Of a stretch of 64,000 bases of DNA, positions 44,318 through 51,877 are shown one piece after another. The position numbers were made by a program, and so were the translations under genes. Numbering within the stretch: the stretch's first letter is position 1; each line of letters opens with the position of its first letter. The notes under the pieces are model-generated. The model ran no database searches, had not been told where the DNA came from, and was given only the letters and a program-made list of their open reading frames with translations. Source of the DNA: Massilia sp. Root351 (GTDB lineage Bacteria > Pseudomonadota > Gammaproteobacteria > Burkholderiales > Burkholderiaceae_D); contig NZ_LMDJ01000033.1 of the NCBI RefSeq assembly GCF_001425045.1, positions 64,463-128,462 on the forward strand, in the 5' to 3' direction.

Positions 44318-45523
44318 ATGAAAAAGATGCATCCCGGCGTGCTGTCGCTCTCGGTGGGCGCGTTCGCCATCGGCGTGACGGAGTTCATCGTGGTGGGCGT
44401 GCTGCCCGCCATTTCGGCGGACCTGAAGGTGCCGCTCGATTCGGCCGGCGCGCTGGTCAGCCTGTACGCGCTGGCGCTGGCCCTGGGGACGCCGCTGGCG
44501 GTGCTGGGCCTGTCGCGCTACCCGCGCAAGGCGGTGCTGGCGGGGCTGATGGCGGTGTTCCTGCTGGGTAACCTGCTGGCGGCGTTTTCCACCAGCTACG
44601 GCGTGCTGCTGGCCGGGCGCATCATCACGGCGGTGGCGCACGGCGCCTTCTTCGGCATCGGCGCCACGGTGGCGGCTTCGCTGGCGCCCAAGGGGCAGGC
44701 GGGCAGGGCGATTTCCGTGATGTTCGGCGGGCTGACCCTGGCCATGGTGCTGGGCGTGCCGCTGGGCAGTTTCCTGGGCAATTTGATGGGCTGGCGCCTG
44801 CCGTTCTTCGCGGTGGCCGGCATGGCGCTGGCGGGCTTGCTGGCCATGTTGCGCTGGCTGCCTTCCGGCATGGCGCAAGCCAGCAGCGGCAAGGCCTCGA
44901 CGCAGCTGGCCGCGCTGGGCGACCGCCACATCCTCACCATGATGGCGGTGACCACGCTGGGCTTCGGCAGCATTTTCGCCGCCTTCACCTACATCACGCC
45001 TATCCTGACCGATATCGCCGGCTTCTCGGCCACCACCGCCAGCGCCATGCTGGTCGTGTTCGGCGCGGCCACTTTCGCCGGCAATATGGCGGGCGGCTAC
45101 CTGAGCAGCCACATGGGCTGGCAGCGTTCGCTGCGCATGCTGCTGGTGCTGCTGGCCGTGACGCAAGCCGGCCTGGCGCTGTCGGTGCACACGCCCTGGG
45201 CGCTGGTGCCGCTGCTGTTCCTGTGGGGTTTGTTCTCCTTCGGCCTGTCGCCCGGCCTGCAGGCCGGCATGCTGGCCACGGCCGAGCATTACACGCCGCA
45301 GGCGGTGGACTTTGCCTCCGGCCTGAACATCTCGGCCTTCAACTTCGGCATCTCGCTCGGCTCCTCGCTGGGCGGCCTGATGGTGGCGCGCAGCCTGATG
45401 GGCGCCACGCCATGGGCCGGGGTGGCCATTTCGCTGGCGGCGCTGCTGCCGCTGGCGTGGCTGGCGCGGCGTACTGTCGGCGCGCCCGCGGTGGCCGGAA
45501 GCAGTGCGGCGGCCGCGCACTGA
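44318..45523 (+). CDS. MFS drug/sugar efflux transporter (AraJ-like)
   Basis: 401 residues, 12 predicted helices. Starts LSVGAFAIGVTEFIVVGVLP, the mark of the DHA1/AraJ-type exporters, with RYPRKAVL as the loop 2-3 motif. The ATG at 44318 follows GATGGAG and opens the first helix. Probably activated by the divergent LysR protein. A paralogue lies at 51878. Confidence 0.92.
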   Translation: MKKMHPGVLSLSVGAFAIGVTEFIVVGVLPAISADLKVPLDSAGALVSLYALALALGTPLAVLGLSRYPRKAVLAGLMAVFLLGNLLAAFSTSYGVLLAGRIITAVAHGAFFGIGATVAASLAPKGQAGRAISVMFGGLTLAMVLGVPLGSFLGNLMGWRLPFFAVAGMALAGLLAMLRWLPSGMAQASSGKASTQLAALGDRHILTMMAVTTLGFGSIFAAFTYITPILTDIAGFSATTASAMLVVFGAATFAGNMAGGYLSSHMGWQRSLRMLLVLLAVTQAGLALSVHTPWALVPLLFLWGLFSFGLSPGLQAGMLATAEHYTPQAVDFASGLNISAFNFGISLGSSLGGLMVARSLMGATPWAGVAISLAALLPLAWLARRTVGAPAVAGSSAAAAH

Positions 45524-45566
45524 CCGGGCTATACTTTTTCCCACATCGCTTTGCAGGGAGGACGGC

Positions 45567-45980
45567 ATGTGGGATCTTGAACGCTTTGTGACGGCGCAGG
45601 AGCCGGTCTACGAGACGGTGCTGGCCGAGCTGCATGCCGGGCACAAACGCAGCCACTGGATGTGGTTCATCTTTCCCCAGCTGGCCGGGCTGGGGCGCAG
45701 CGAGATGGCGCACCGCTACGCCCTGTCGGGGCTGGCCGAAACGCGGGCTTACCTGGACCACCCGCTGCTGGGCGGGCGGCTGCGCGAGTGCTGCGCGCTG
45801 GTGCTGGCGGCGGGGCAGGGCGTGTCGGCGCACGATATCTTCGGCGCGCCGGACGACATCAAATTCCGCTCCTGCGTGACGCTGTTTGCCGAGGCCGCGC
45901 CCGCCGAGCACCTGTTCACGGCCTGCCTGAAGCGCTTTTTCGGCGGCGAGCCCGATCCGGAGACGCTGTCGCTGCTGTAA
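45567..45980 (+). CDS. DUF1810-family protein
   Basis: 137 residues, cytosolic. Conserved DLERFVTAQEPVYETVLAEL, KRSHWMWFIFPQLAGLGRSE and GAPDDIKFRSCVTLF match the DUF1810 family, whose function is not known to me. GGGAGGAC precedes the ATG at 45567. It starts a run of small plus-strand genes. Confidence 0.88.
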   Translation: MWDLERFVTAQEPVYETVLAELHAGHKRSHWMWFIFPQLAGLGRSEMAHRYALSGLAETRAYLDHPLLGGRLRECCALVLAAGQGVSAHDIFGAPDDIKFRSCVTLFAEAAPAEHLFTACLKRFFGGEPDPETLSLL

Positions 45981-46013
45981 TATCGCGTGATCCGCAACGA
46001 CAATGGAAGCGCC

Positions 46014-46394
46014 ATGAGCCGTCCCGTTTTAGAAGAATCCCGCATCCATCCCGCCATCCGCAGCAAGGTCGCGGGCAACCACGCCGACATTCTGCAGGCG
46101 GTGCAGGCCGCTGTCGCCGCCAACAAGGTGGTGGTGGTCGGCATGGCGATGAATCCCTTTCCCCGTAAGGCGCGCCAGTTGCTGGACGCGCAGGGGGCGC
46201 CGTATGTGTACCTGGAATACGGCAGCTACCTGAGCCAGTGGCGCCGCCGCACCGCGCTGAAAATGTGGAGCGGCTGGCCGACCTTGCCGATGGTGTTCAT
46301 CAACGGCACGCTGGTGGGCGGCTTCCAGGATCTGAAGAAGCTGGTCGACAGCGGCGAGTTCACCGCGCTGGTGGCGCCCAAGCTGCCCGCATGA
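46014..46394 (+). CDS. Glutaredoxin-fold protein lacking cysteine
   Basis: 126 residues with a glutaredoxin-like fold: VVVVGMAMNPFPRKARQLLD takes the place of the strand and CPxC active site, and TLPMVFINGTLVGGFQDLKK is the classic cis-Pro and glutathione-binding GG motif of monothiol glutaredoxins. There is no cysteine anywhere in the protein, so redox chemistry is excluded. Overlaps the next gene by 4 bases. Confidence 0.85.
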   Translation: MSRPVLEESRIHPAIRSKVAGNHADILQAVQAAVAANKVVVVGMAMNPFPRKARQLLDAQGAPYVYLEYGSYLSQWRRRTALKMWSGWPTLPMVFINGTLVGGFQDLKKLVDSGEFTALVAPKLPA

Positions 46395-46792
46395 GCTTGC
46401 TGGCGCATCCGCTGCGGCTGGGGCCGGGCGCGGACCTGCGCGCGGCCATCGAGGCGGCCGCCGCCGAAGCCTGCGCCGCCGCTTTCGTGCTGCAGGGCAT
46501 CGGCAGCCTGAGCGTGGCGCAGCTGCGCTATGCGGGCATGCCGGGTGCGACCGAATTGCGCGGCGACCTGGAAATCCTGACGCTGGCAGGTTCGGTGGCG
46601 CCGGACGGCGCGCATCTGCACATGTCGGTGTCGGACGCGCAGGGCCGCGTGTACGGCGGCCACGTGGCGGCCGGCTGCGTGGTGCGCACCACGGCGGAAC
46701 TGTTGCTGGCGCTGCTGCCCGGCCACAGCTTGCGCCGCGAGACCGATCCGGCCTCGGGCTACAAGGAACTTGTGGTGCGGGCGTTGGGTTAG
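46391..46792 (+). CDS. PPC/DUF296-domain protein
   Basis: 133 residues forming one PPC domain (plant and prokaryote conserved): LRLGPGADLRAAIEAAAAE, FVLQGIGSLSVAQLRYAG, and GHVAAGCVV with a conserved GxH. In bacteria these are small trimeric proteins of unclear role, in plants fused to AT-hooks. Coupled to the cysteine-less glutaredoxin gene; converges with the BlaR-like gene with a 4-base overlap. Confidence 0.88.
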   Translation: MSLLAHPLRLGPGADLRAAIEAAAAEACAAAFVLQGIGSLSVAQLRYAGMPGATELRGDLEILTLAGSVAPDGAHLHMSVSDAQGRVYGGHVAAGCVVRTTAELLLALLPGHSLRRETDPASGYKELVVRALG

Positions 46793-48588
46793 AACGCGTC
46801 CAGCCGCGCCGGAAGTTCGCGCAGCAGCGCTTCGCGCGAGCGCGGGCCGCCCATGGCGCCTTCCTGCTTGGCGTCCATCGCCAGGCGCGCGAACACCACC
46901 GTGCGCTGGCCCTTGGTGGCCCAGCCCACATACCAGCCATACTGGCGCGTGCCGTCCTCGCTGCCGTCCGGCAGCAGGGCCGAGGCGGTGCCGGTTTTCC
47001 CCGTCACTTGCCAGCCGTTGGCCAGCGTCTGCTGCGGCATGATGCGCGCGGTCATGGCATAGGCGTGCGCCGACAGCGGCAGTTCGCGGTTGGCCACCTT
47101 GCGCAGGAAGGCCACCTGCTCCAGCGGCGAGATGCGCAGGCTGGAGCCGACCCAGGCCAGCGACAGGCCGTTGTCCTTGCCGGGGTCTCCCGACAGGTCC
47201 TGGTTGCCGTAGCCGAAGCGCTGCACATAGTGCTGGAAGCGGGCCGCGCCCAATGTGGCGGTCACCTGCTGGGCGTACCACAGCACCGAGTTGTGCAGCC
47301 AGCCGCTGGGGTCGGTGTCCGCGCGCCAGGAGGGGACGTAAGCGGGGTAGCCGGTCTTGAACGGCATCAGCGGGGCGTGTTCGTGCTGCAGGATGCCGCT
47401 GTCGTAGCCCATCAGGGCGACCGGGATATTGAAGGTCGAAGCCGGTGTGACGCGTTCGTCGCAATGGCCCTCGCGCGCCAGCTGCCGGCCGCTGGCGGCG
47501 TCGGCGATCACGGTGCAGGTGAACGGGACCTGCGAGGCCGCGGGAGCGATGCGCCAGGCCAGCGCTGGCTGGAAGGCGAGGCTGGCGGCGAACACACAGG
47601 CCAGGCCGGCCAGCGCGAGCAGGCGCGCGGCGCGCGCCCTGCGCCCTTGCGCGCGCCCCGGTTCGCGGATCAGCGCGATGCGCGAGGCCAGCGTGCTGGC
47701 GCAGACGCCGCCGAAAGCAAGCGCGGTCTTGGGCGTGCCGTGTTGCAGGCGCAGCTGCGCCACCAGCGCGGCGGCATAGGCCTTGCGTTGCGCCGGCGGG
47801 CGGCCGCGCAGCACGTCGCGGTCGCAGCCCAGTTCCTGGGCCCAGGACAAGCTGCTGCGCAGCAGCCGCATGAAGGGGTTGAACCAGAGCAGGGTCTGCA
47901 GCACGATGCCGATGCTCATCCATTGCAGGTCGCGGCGGCGCCAGTGCGTCAGTTCGTGTTCGACGATCAGCTGCTGCTGGGCCGCGTCGAAGCTGCGCAG
48001 GTGGCGCGGCAGCAGCAGGCGCGGCTTGCGCAGGCCGAACAGCATGGGGGAAATCGGCGCGTCCACTTCGATGACGATGGGCGCGGCGGCAGGCGCGGGC
48101 TGGCTTGCCGCCGGGATCGGCGCGGGCAGGCGGCTACCGCTGGCGGCCAGGCCGTTCAGCATGCGGCGCGCCCGCAGCAGCTGGAACACGGTGTAGCCCA
48201 GGCCGAGCAGGTAGGCCAGCAGCCACGCTTGCGCGGCGCGCGTGAGCCAGGAGGCCGGCTGCACCTGGCCGGTGCTGGCGGCGTCGCTGCCCTCGCCGGC
48301 GCGGCGCGCGGCCGGACCGTCCTGCGCTGCGGGACGGCTTGCTGCGGCTTCGGGCAGTTCGATGGGCGGCACCAGGCGCAGGCGCTCGCTGTGCGGCAGC
48401 AGGATCACCAGGAACGCCGCCACCACCGTGGCCTGGCTCAGCAGCCAGACCGAGCGGTGCAGGGCAACGCCCGGCAGCCGGCGGCACAGCGCGGTCAGCG
48501 CCCAGACGGCGAGGCCGGCCGCGAGGCAGCCGGCGCTGGCCAGCAGAAAGCGCAGCAGCCATGCGTCCGCCAGGACTGCGCCTGTCAT
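46789..48588 (-). CDS. BlaR1-like M56 sensor with class D-like domain, S-x-x-N active site
   Basis: 599-residue membrane sensor-transducer. N-terminal helices (about 10-65 and 120-140), cytosolic M56 metalloprotease domain with zinc motif H211-E-L-T-H215 and downstream AQELGCDRDVL, another helix (about 322-345), then a periplasmic class D beta-lactamase-like sensor domain (about 355-595). In other BlaR1 proteins acylation of the sensor triggers the protease to inactivate BlaI. Sensor motifs: S384-T-F-N387 (Asn replaces the usual Lys), YGN 460-462, KTG 531-533 and YGWYVGW. The Asn codon AAT is unambiguous. Overlaps the blaI-like gene by 4 bases. Confidence 0.93.
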   Translation of the reverse strand: MTGAVLADAWLLRFLLASAGCLAAGLAVWALTALCRRLPGVALHRSVWLLSQATVVAAFLVILLPHSERLRLVPPIELPEAAASRPAAQDGPAARRAGEGSDAASTGQVQPASWLTRAAQAWLLAYLLGLGYTVFQLLRARRMLNGLAASGSRLPAPIPAASQPAPAAAPIVIEVDAPISPMLFGLRKPRLLLPRHLRSFDAAQQQLIVEHELTHWRRRDLQWMSIGIVLQTLLWFNPFMRLLRSSLSWAQELGCDRDVLRGRPPAQRKAYAAALVAQLRLQHGTPKTALAFGGVCASTLASRIALIREPGRAQGRRARAARLLALAGLACVFAASLAFQPALAWRIAPAASQVPFTCTVIADAASGRQLAREGHCDERVTPASTFNIPVALMGYDSGILQHEHAPLMPFKTGYPAYVPSWRADTDPSGWLHNSVLWYAQQVTATLGAARFQHYVQRFGYGNQDLSGDPGKDNGLSLAWVGSSLRISPLEQVAFLRKVANRELPLSAHAYAMTARIMPQQTLANGWQVTGKTGTASALLPDGSEDGTRQYGWYVGWATKGQRTVVFARLAMDAKQEGAMGGPRSREALLRELPARLDAF

Positions 48589-48986
48589 GCGCGGTCCTGC
48601 GGGCCCGGCTGGTCCTGCGGGTCGTCCGGCCAGTCGTTCAGCAGCTGTTCCAGCTGCGCCAGTTCGGCCTCGTCAACCAGCTTGCTGCCGGTAAACATAT
48701 TGACCGGCAGGGGCGTCTCCATCTCCATCACGCGTTTGCCGAAGTCATGCGCGAAAGCGGCCAGGGTGCCGACTTTCTCCAGCGCCGGCTCGTATACCTG
48801 CACGCCGTGCCGCGTGTGCTGGCGCACCGAACCCTTGTCGAGCATGCGCTCCAGCGTCTTGCGGGTGGAGGAATAGGACCAGCCCAGTTCGGGTTCAACC
48901 TGGTCGTGGATTTCGCGCGCGCTGAGCGGCTGCTGTTTCCACAGCGCCTTGAGCACGGATAGTTCGGAGATAGAGGGAATGGCCAT
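48585..48986 (-). CDS. blaI: BlaI/MecI-family repressor
   Basis: 133 residues. Winged-helix DNA-binding domain at the N-terminus (SELSVLKALWKQQPLSAREI and SYSSTRKTLERMLDKGSVRQ) and a short dimerisation tail. Such repressors are cleaved or released when the BlaR1 sensor is activated. First gene of a two-gene operon with the sensor and divergent from the beta-lactamase, with 119 bases between starts. Confidence 0.92.
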   Translation of the reverse strand: MAIPSISELSVLKALWKQQPLSAREIHDQVEPELGWSYSSTRKTLERMLDKGSVRQHTRHGVQVYEPALEKVGTLAAFAHDFGKRVMEMETPLPVNMFTGSKLVDEAELAQLEQLLNDWPDDPQDQPGPQDRA

Positions 48987-49006
48987 GGCGCTATTGTGCA
49001 GCGGTT

Positions 49007-49081
49007 TGCGACTTATGTCACTCGAAATAAAACATTTGACATGAATGTGACCAATGTCGCATGATGGTCATGTTTGTCGCA
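49007..49081. promoter_or_regulatory. Candidate BlaI operator between repressor and beta-lactamase genes
   Basis: TGCGACTTATGTCAC (49007-49021) and GTGACCAATGTCGCA (49047-49061) are inverted copies matching at 11 of 15 positions, spaced 25 bases apart. A third partial copy, TTGTCGCA, lies at 49074-49081. The elements cover the likely promoter zone of both divergent transcripts, as expected for joint control by the BlaI-like repressor. Confidence 0.6.
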
Positions 49082-49105
49082 TTTCGCGGCTTTGAGAGGA
49101 GAAGT

Positions 49106-50974
49106 ATGAAATTCCGCATGATCGCCATGGCGGCGCTGGGCAGCGTGGCCGCCCTGGCCGCCGTCCCCGCCGCCTGTGCCGCCGAAGTCTGCACGGCCAT
49201 CGCCGACGCCGCCACCGGCAAGATCCTGGTGCAGCGCGGCGACTGCCAGCGCGAGGTGACGCCGGCATCCACCTTCAAGATCCCGCTCAGCCTGATGGGC
49301 TACGACGCCGGCTTCCTGAAGGACGAGCACGCGCCGGAACTGCCGTTCCGCCAGGGCTATGTGGACTGGCGCCCCAGCTGGCGCAGCGCGTCCGACCCGG
49401 CCAGGTGGATGGGCGAATCGGTGGTGTGGTACTCGCAGCAGCTCACGCTGTCGCTGGGCAAGGCGCGCCTCGCGGCCTACACCAAGCGCTTCGAATACGG
49501 TAACGGCGACGTGTCGGGCGATGCCGCGCATGATGGACTGACGGCGTCCTGGCTGGAATCCTCGCTGCGCATTTCGCCGCTGGGCCAGCTGTCCTTCCTG
49601 GGCAAGGTGGTGAACCGCCGGCTGGGCGTGAGCGACCATGCCTACGAGATGACGGCGCGCCTCACGGCGTTCGGCCAGTCGCCGGAGGGCTGGCGCATCA
49701 ACGGCAAGACCGGCGCCGGCTCGGGCTACGGCTGGTACGTAGGCTGGGCGTCGAAAGGCGGGCGCCAATACCTGTTCGCGCGCCTGATCCAGCGCGACCG
49801 GGACGCGCCCAAGGAAATCTCGACCGGCATGCTGGCGCGCGATGGCTTCGTTGCCGAATTTCCCGCGCTGGTCAACGCCATCGAGGTGGACCAGGCGATC
49901 AAGCCGCTGCTGGAAAAGAATGCGATTCCCGGCATGGCAGTGGCGCTGAGCGTGAACGGCACGCATTACTTCTACAACTACGGCGTGGCGTCGAAGGAAA
50001 CCGGGCAGGCGGTCAGCAACGCCACCTTGTTCGAGCTGGGCTCACTGAGCAAGCCCTTCACGACGACGCTGGCAGCCTACGCGCAGGCGCAGGGCAAGCT
50101 GGGCTTGACGGACCCGGTGAGCCGCCATGTGCCGGCGCTGCGCGGCAGCGTGTTCGACCGCGTGAACCTGATCCACCTGGGCACGCACACGGTGGGCGAT
50201 TTCCCCATGCAGGTGCCGGACCGGATCAAGACCTATGCGCAGCTGATGGACTACTACAAGGACTGGCAGCCTGGCCACGCGCCCGGCACGCACCGCACCT
50301 ATTCCAACCTGGGCATCGGCTTGCTGTCCATTGCCGCCGCCGGCAGCCTGGGCGTGCCGTATGTGGACGCGGTGGAGCGCACGCTGTTCCCGGCGCTGGG
50401 CATGGAGCACAGCTATATCAAGGTGCCGGAAGCGCAGATGGCGCAGTATGCGCAGGGCTACAACAGCAAGGGCGCGCCGGTGCGCGTCAATCCCGGCGTG
50501 CTGGCCGACGAGGCCTACGGCGTGAAGAGCAATACGCGCGACATGATCCGCTTTGTGGACGCCAACATGGGCCTGCTGCCGCTGGACGCCAAGCTGGCGC
50601 GCGCCATCGCCGATACGCATGCGGGCTATTACAAGGTGGGCGCCATGACGCAGGCGCTGATCTGGGAACAGTATCCGGGCCAGGCGGGGCTGGAGCAGCT
50701 GCTGACCAGCACGGCGGAGAAGATGGTGTGGCAGGCCAACCCGGTGGACGCCATCGCGCCGCCGTCGGCGCCGCAGGGGGACGCCTGGCTGCACAAGACC
50801 GGCGCCACGGGCGGCTTCGCGGCCTACGCGCTGTTCAATCCGGGGCGCAAGGTGGGCATCGTGATGTTGTCCAACCGTGGCTTGCCGGGCAGCGAGCGGG
50901 TCAGCGCGGCGTATGAGGTGCTGAACCGCGTGGCGCCTGCTGCTGCCCCTGCTGCTGCGCCTGCGGCGCGCTAG
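49106..50974 (+). CDS. Fused class D - class C beta-lactamase
   Basis: One 622-residue exported polypeptide with two complete, unrelated serine beta-lactamase domains. Signal peptide 1-25 (cleavage near ACA-AEV). Class D (OXA) domain about 26-255: S55-T-F-K58, YGN 131-133, KTG 201-203 followed by YGWYVGW. Class C (AmpC) domain about 258-612: S313-L-S-K316, Y399-S-N401, K564-T-G566. The join (FVAEFPALVNAIEVDQAIKP) has almost no linker and the class C part has lost its own signal peptide. The tail is Ala/Pro-rich. AGAGGAGAAG precedes the ATG. All catalytic motifs are intact, so both domains may be active. Class C/D fusion has a precedent in soil metagenome enzyme LRA-13. Confidence 0.95.
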   Translation: MKFRMIAMAALGSVAALAAVPAACAAEVCTAIADAATGKILVQRGDCQREVTPASTFKIPLSLMGYDAGFLKDEHAPELPFRQGYVDWRPSWRSASDPARWMGESVVWYSQQLTLSLGKARLAAYTKRFEYGNGDVSGDAAHDGLTASWLESSLRISPLGQLSFLGKVVNRRLGVSDHAYEMTARLTAFGQSPEGWRINGKTGAGSGYGWYVGWASKGGRQYLFARLIQRDRDAPKEISTGMLARDGFVAEFPALVNAIEVDQAIKPLLEKNAIPGMAVALSVNGTHYFYNYGVASKETGQAVSNATLFELGSLSKPFTTTLAAYAQAQGKLGLTDPVSRHVPALRGSVFDRVNLIHLGTHTVGDFPMQVPDRIKTYAQLMDYYKDWQPGHAPGTHRTYSNLGIGLLSIAAAGSLGVPYVDAVERTLFPALGMEHSYIKVPEAQMAQYAQGYNSKGAPVRVNPGVLADEAYGVKSNTRDMIRFVDANMGLLPLDAKLARAIADTHAGYYKVGAMTQALIWEQYPGQAGLEQLLTSTAEKMVWQANPVDAIAPPSAPQGDAWLHKTGATGGFAAYALFNPGRKVGIVMLSNRGLPGSERVSAAYEVLNRVAPAAAPAAAPAAR

Positions 50975-51534
50975 GGCGCGAGGTCGGGGATCAGCGCCAG
51001 CAGGTCGGTCACGCCCACGTCCACGCCGGCTTGCGACAGCAGCGTGCTGGCCTGGCCGCGGTGGTGGGTCTGGTGGTTGAAAAAGTGCAGCAGCACGTCG
51101 AACAGCGGCTTGGCGTGGCCGTCGCCATTCATGCGCGCATAGCGCAGCGTGGCGCCGAGGTCGGCCTCGGTCAGCGCTTCGGCCCAGGCCGTGATCGCCC
51201 CGTCCAGCCATTCGCGGTGGGCCGCCATCGGCCCCAGCGCGTCGAACAGCGGCGCGTCCAGGCTGGCCGGCATGGCCAGCGCCCGCACCGGCGCCAGCGC
51301 CGCGAACGCGGCTGGCGAGAGCGCTGGCGATGTTGCCGCCTCGGCCGCGAAGCGCTTCAGCCATACCGTGTCGCCCGCCACCAGGTGGTTCAGCGTCCCG
51401 AGCAGCGAGCCGAAAAACGCGCCCCGGTCGCGCGCCAGCTCATCCGCTGGCAGGGCGGCCGCCGCCTGGTACAGCTTCCGGTTCATCCAGCTGTTATACG
51501 CGGACATCAATTTGACGTGGCTGCTGCGGCTCAT
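50971..51534 (-). CDS. DinB-family protein
   Basis: 187 residues, four-helix bundle of the DinB/YfiT metal-dependent superfamily. Candidate metal histidines in LGTLNHLVAGD and HFFNHQTHHRGQ. Members are often thiol-dependent transferases or of unknown role. Converges with the beta-lactamase stop (4-base overlap) and overlaps the upstream DUF3820 gene by 4 bases. Confidence 0.9.
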   Translation of the reverse strand: MSRSSHVKLMSAYNSWMNRKLYQAAAALPADELARDRGAFFGSLLGTLNHLVAGDTVWLKRFAAEAATSPALSPAAFAALAPVRALAMPASLDAPLFDALGPMAAHREWLDGAITAWAEALTEADLGATLRYARMNGDGHAKPLFDVLLHFFNHQTHHRGQASTLLSQAGVDVGVTDLLALIPDLAP

Positions 51535-51779
51535 CGCGGCACGCTCGGGCCGGGACGCGGCGGCGCGGGGCGCAAGGGGTCGAGCAGGCCGCGCAGGTTG
51601 TTGTGGTCAAGTTCGTACATCAGGGCCAGCAGGGCGCCCAGCTGGCCGCCGGGGAAGCCTGCGCGCGCGAACCAGCCGAGGTAGTGGCCGGGCAGGTCGG
51701 CCAGCACGCGGCCTTTGTATTTGCCGTAGGGCATTTCATAGCGCAGCAGGTGCGCCAGGGCGTCGGAGTCGAGGTTCAT
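51531..51779 (-). CDS. DUF3820-family protein
   Basis: 82 residues. Conserved core MPYGKYKGRVLADLPGHYLG, then WFARAGFPGGQLGALLALMYE, is that of DUF3820, sometimes described as a quorum-sensing-regulated virulence factor family. Coupled to the DinB gene by a 4-base overlap. Confidence 0.88.
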   Translation of the reverse strand: MNLDSDALAHLLRYEMPYGKYKGRVLADLPGHYLGWFARAGFPGGQLGALLALMYELDHNNLRGLLDPLRPAPPRPGPSVPR

Positions 51780-51877
51780 TGTTGATTAGGATTCAAATAT
51801 CTTCTGCTCGGCGGCGTCTTTTTCGAAATAATGAATGCCCCGATACTGCGTGACATCTACTTTACAGGAGTTATGTC

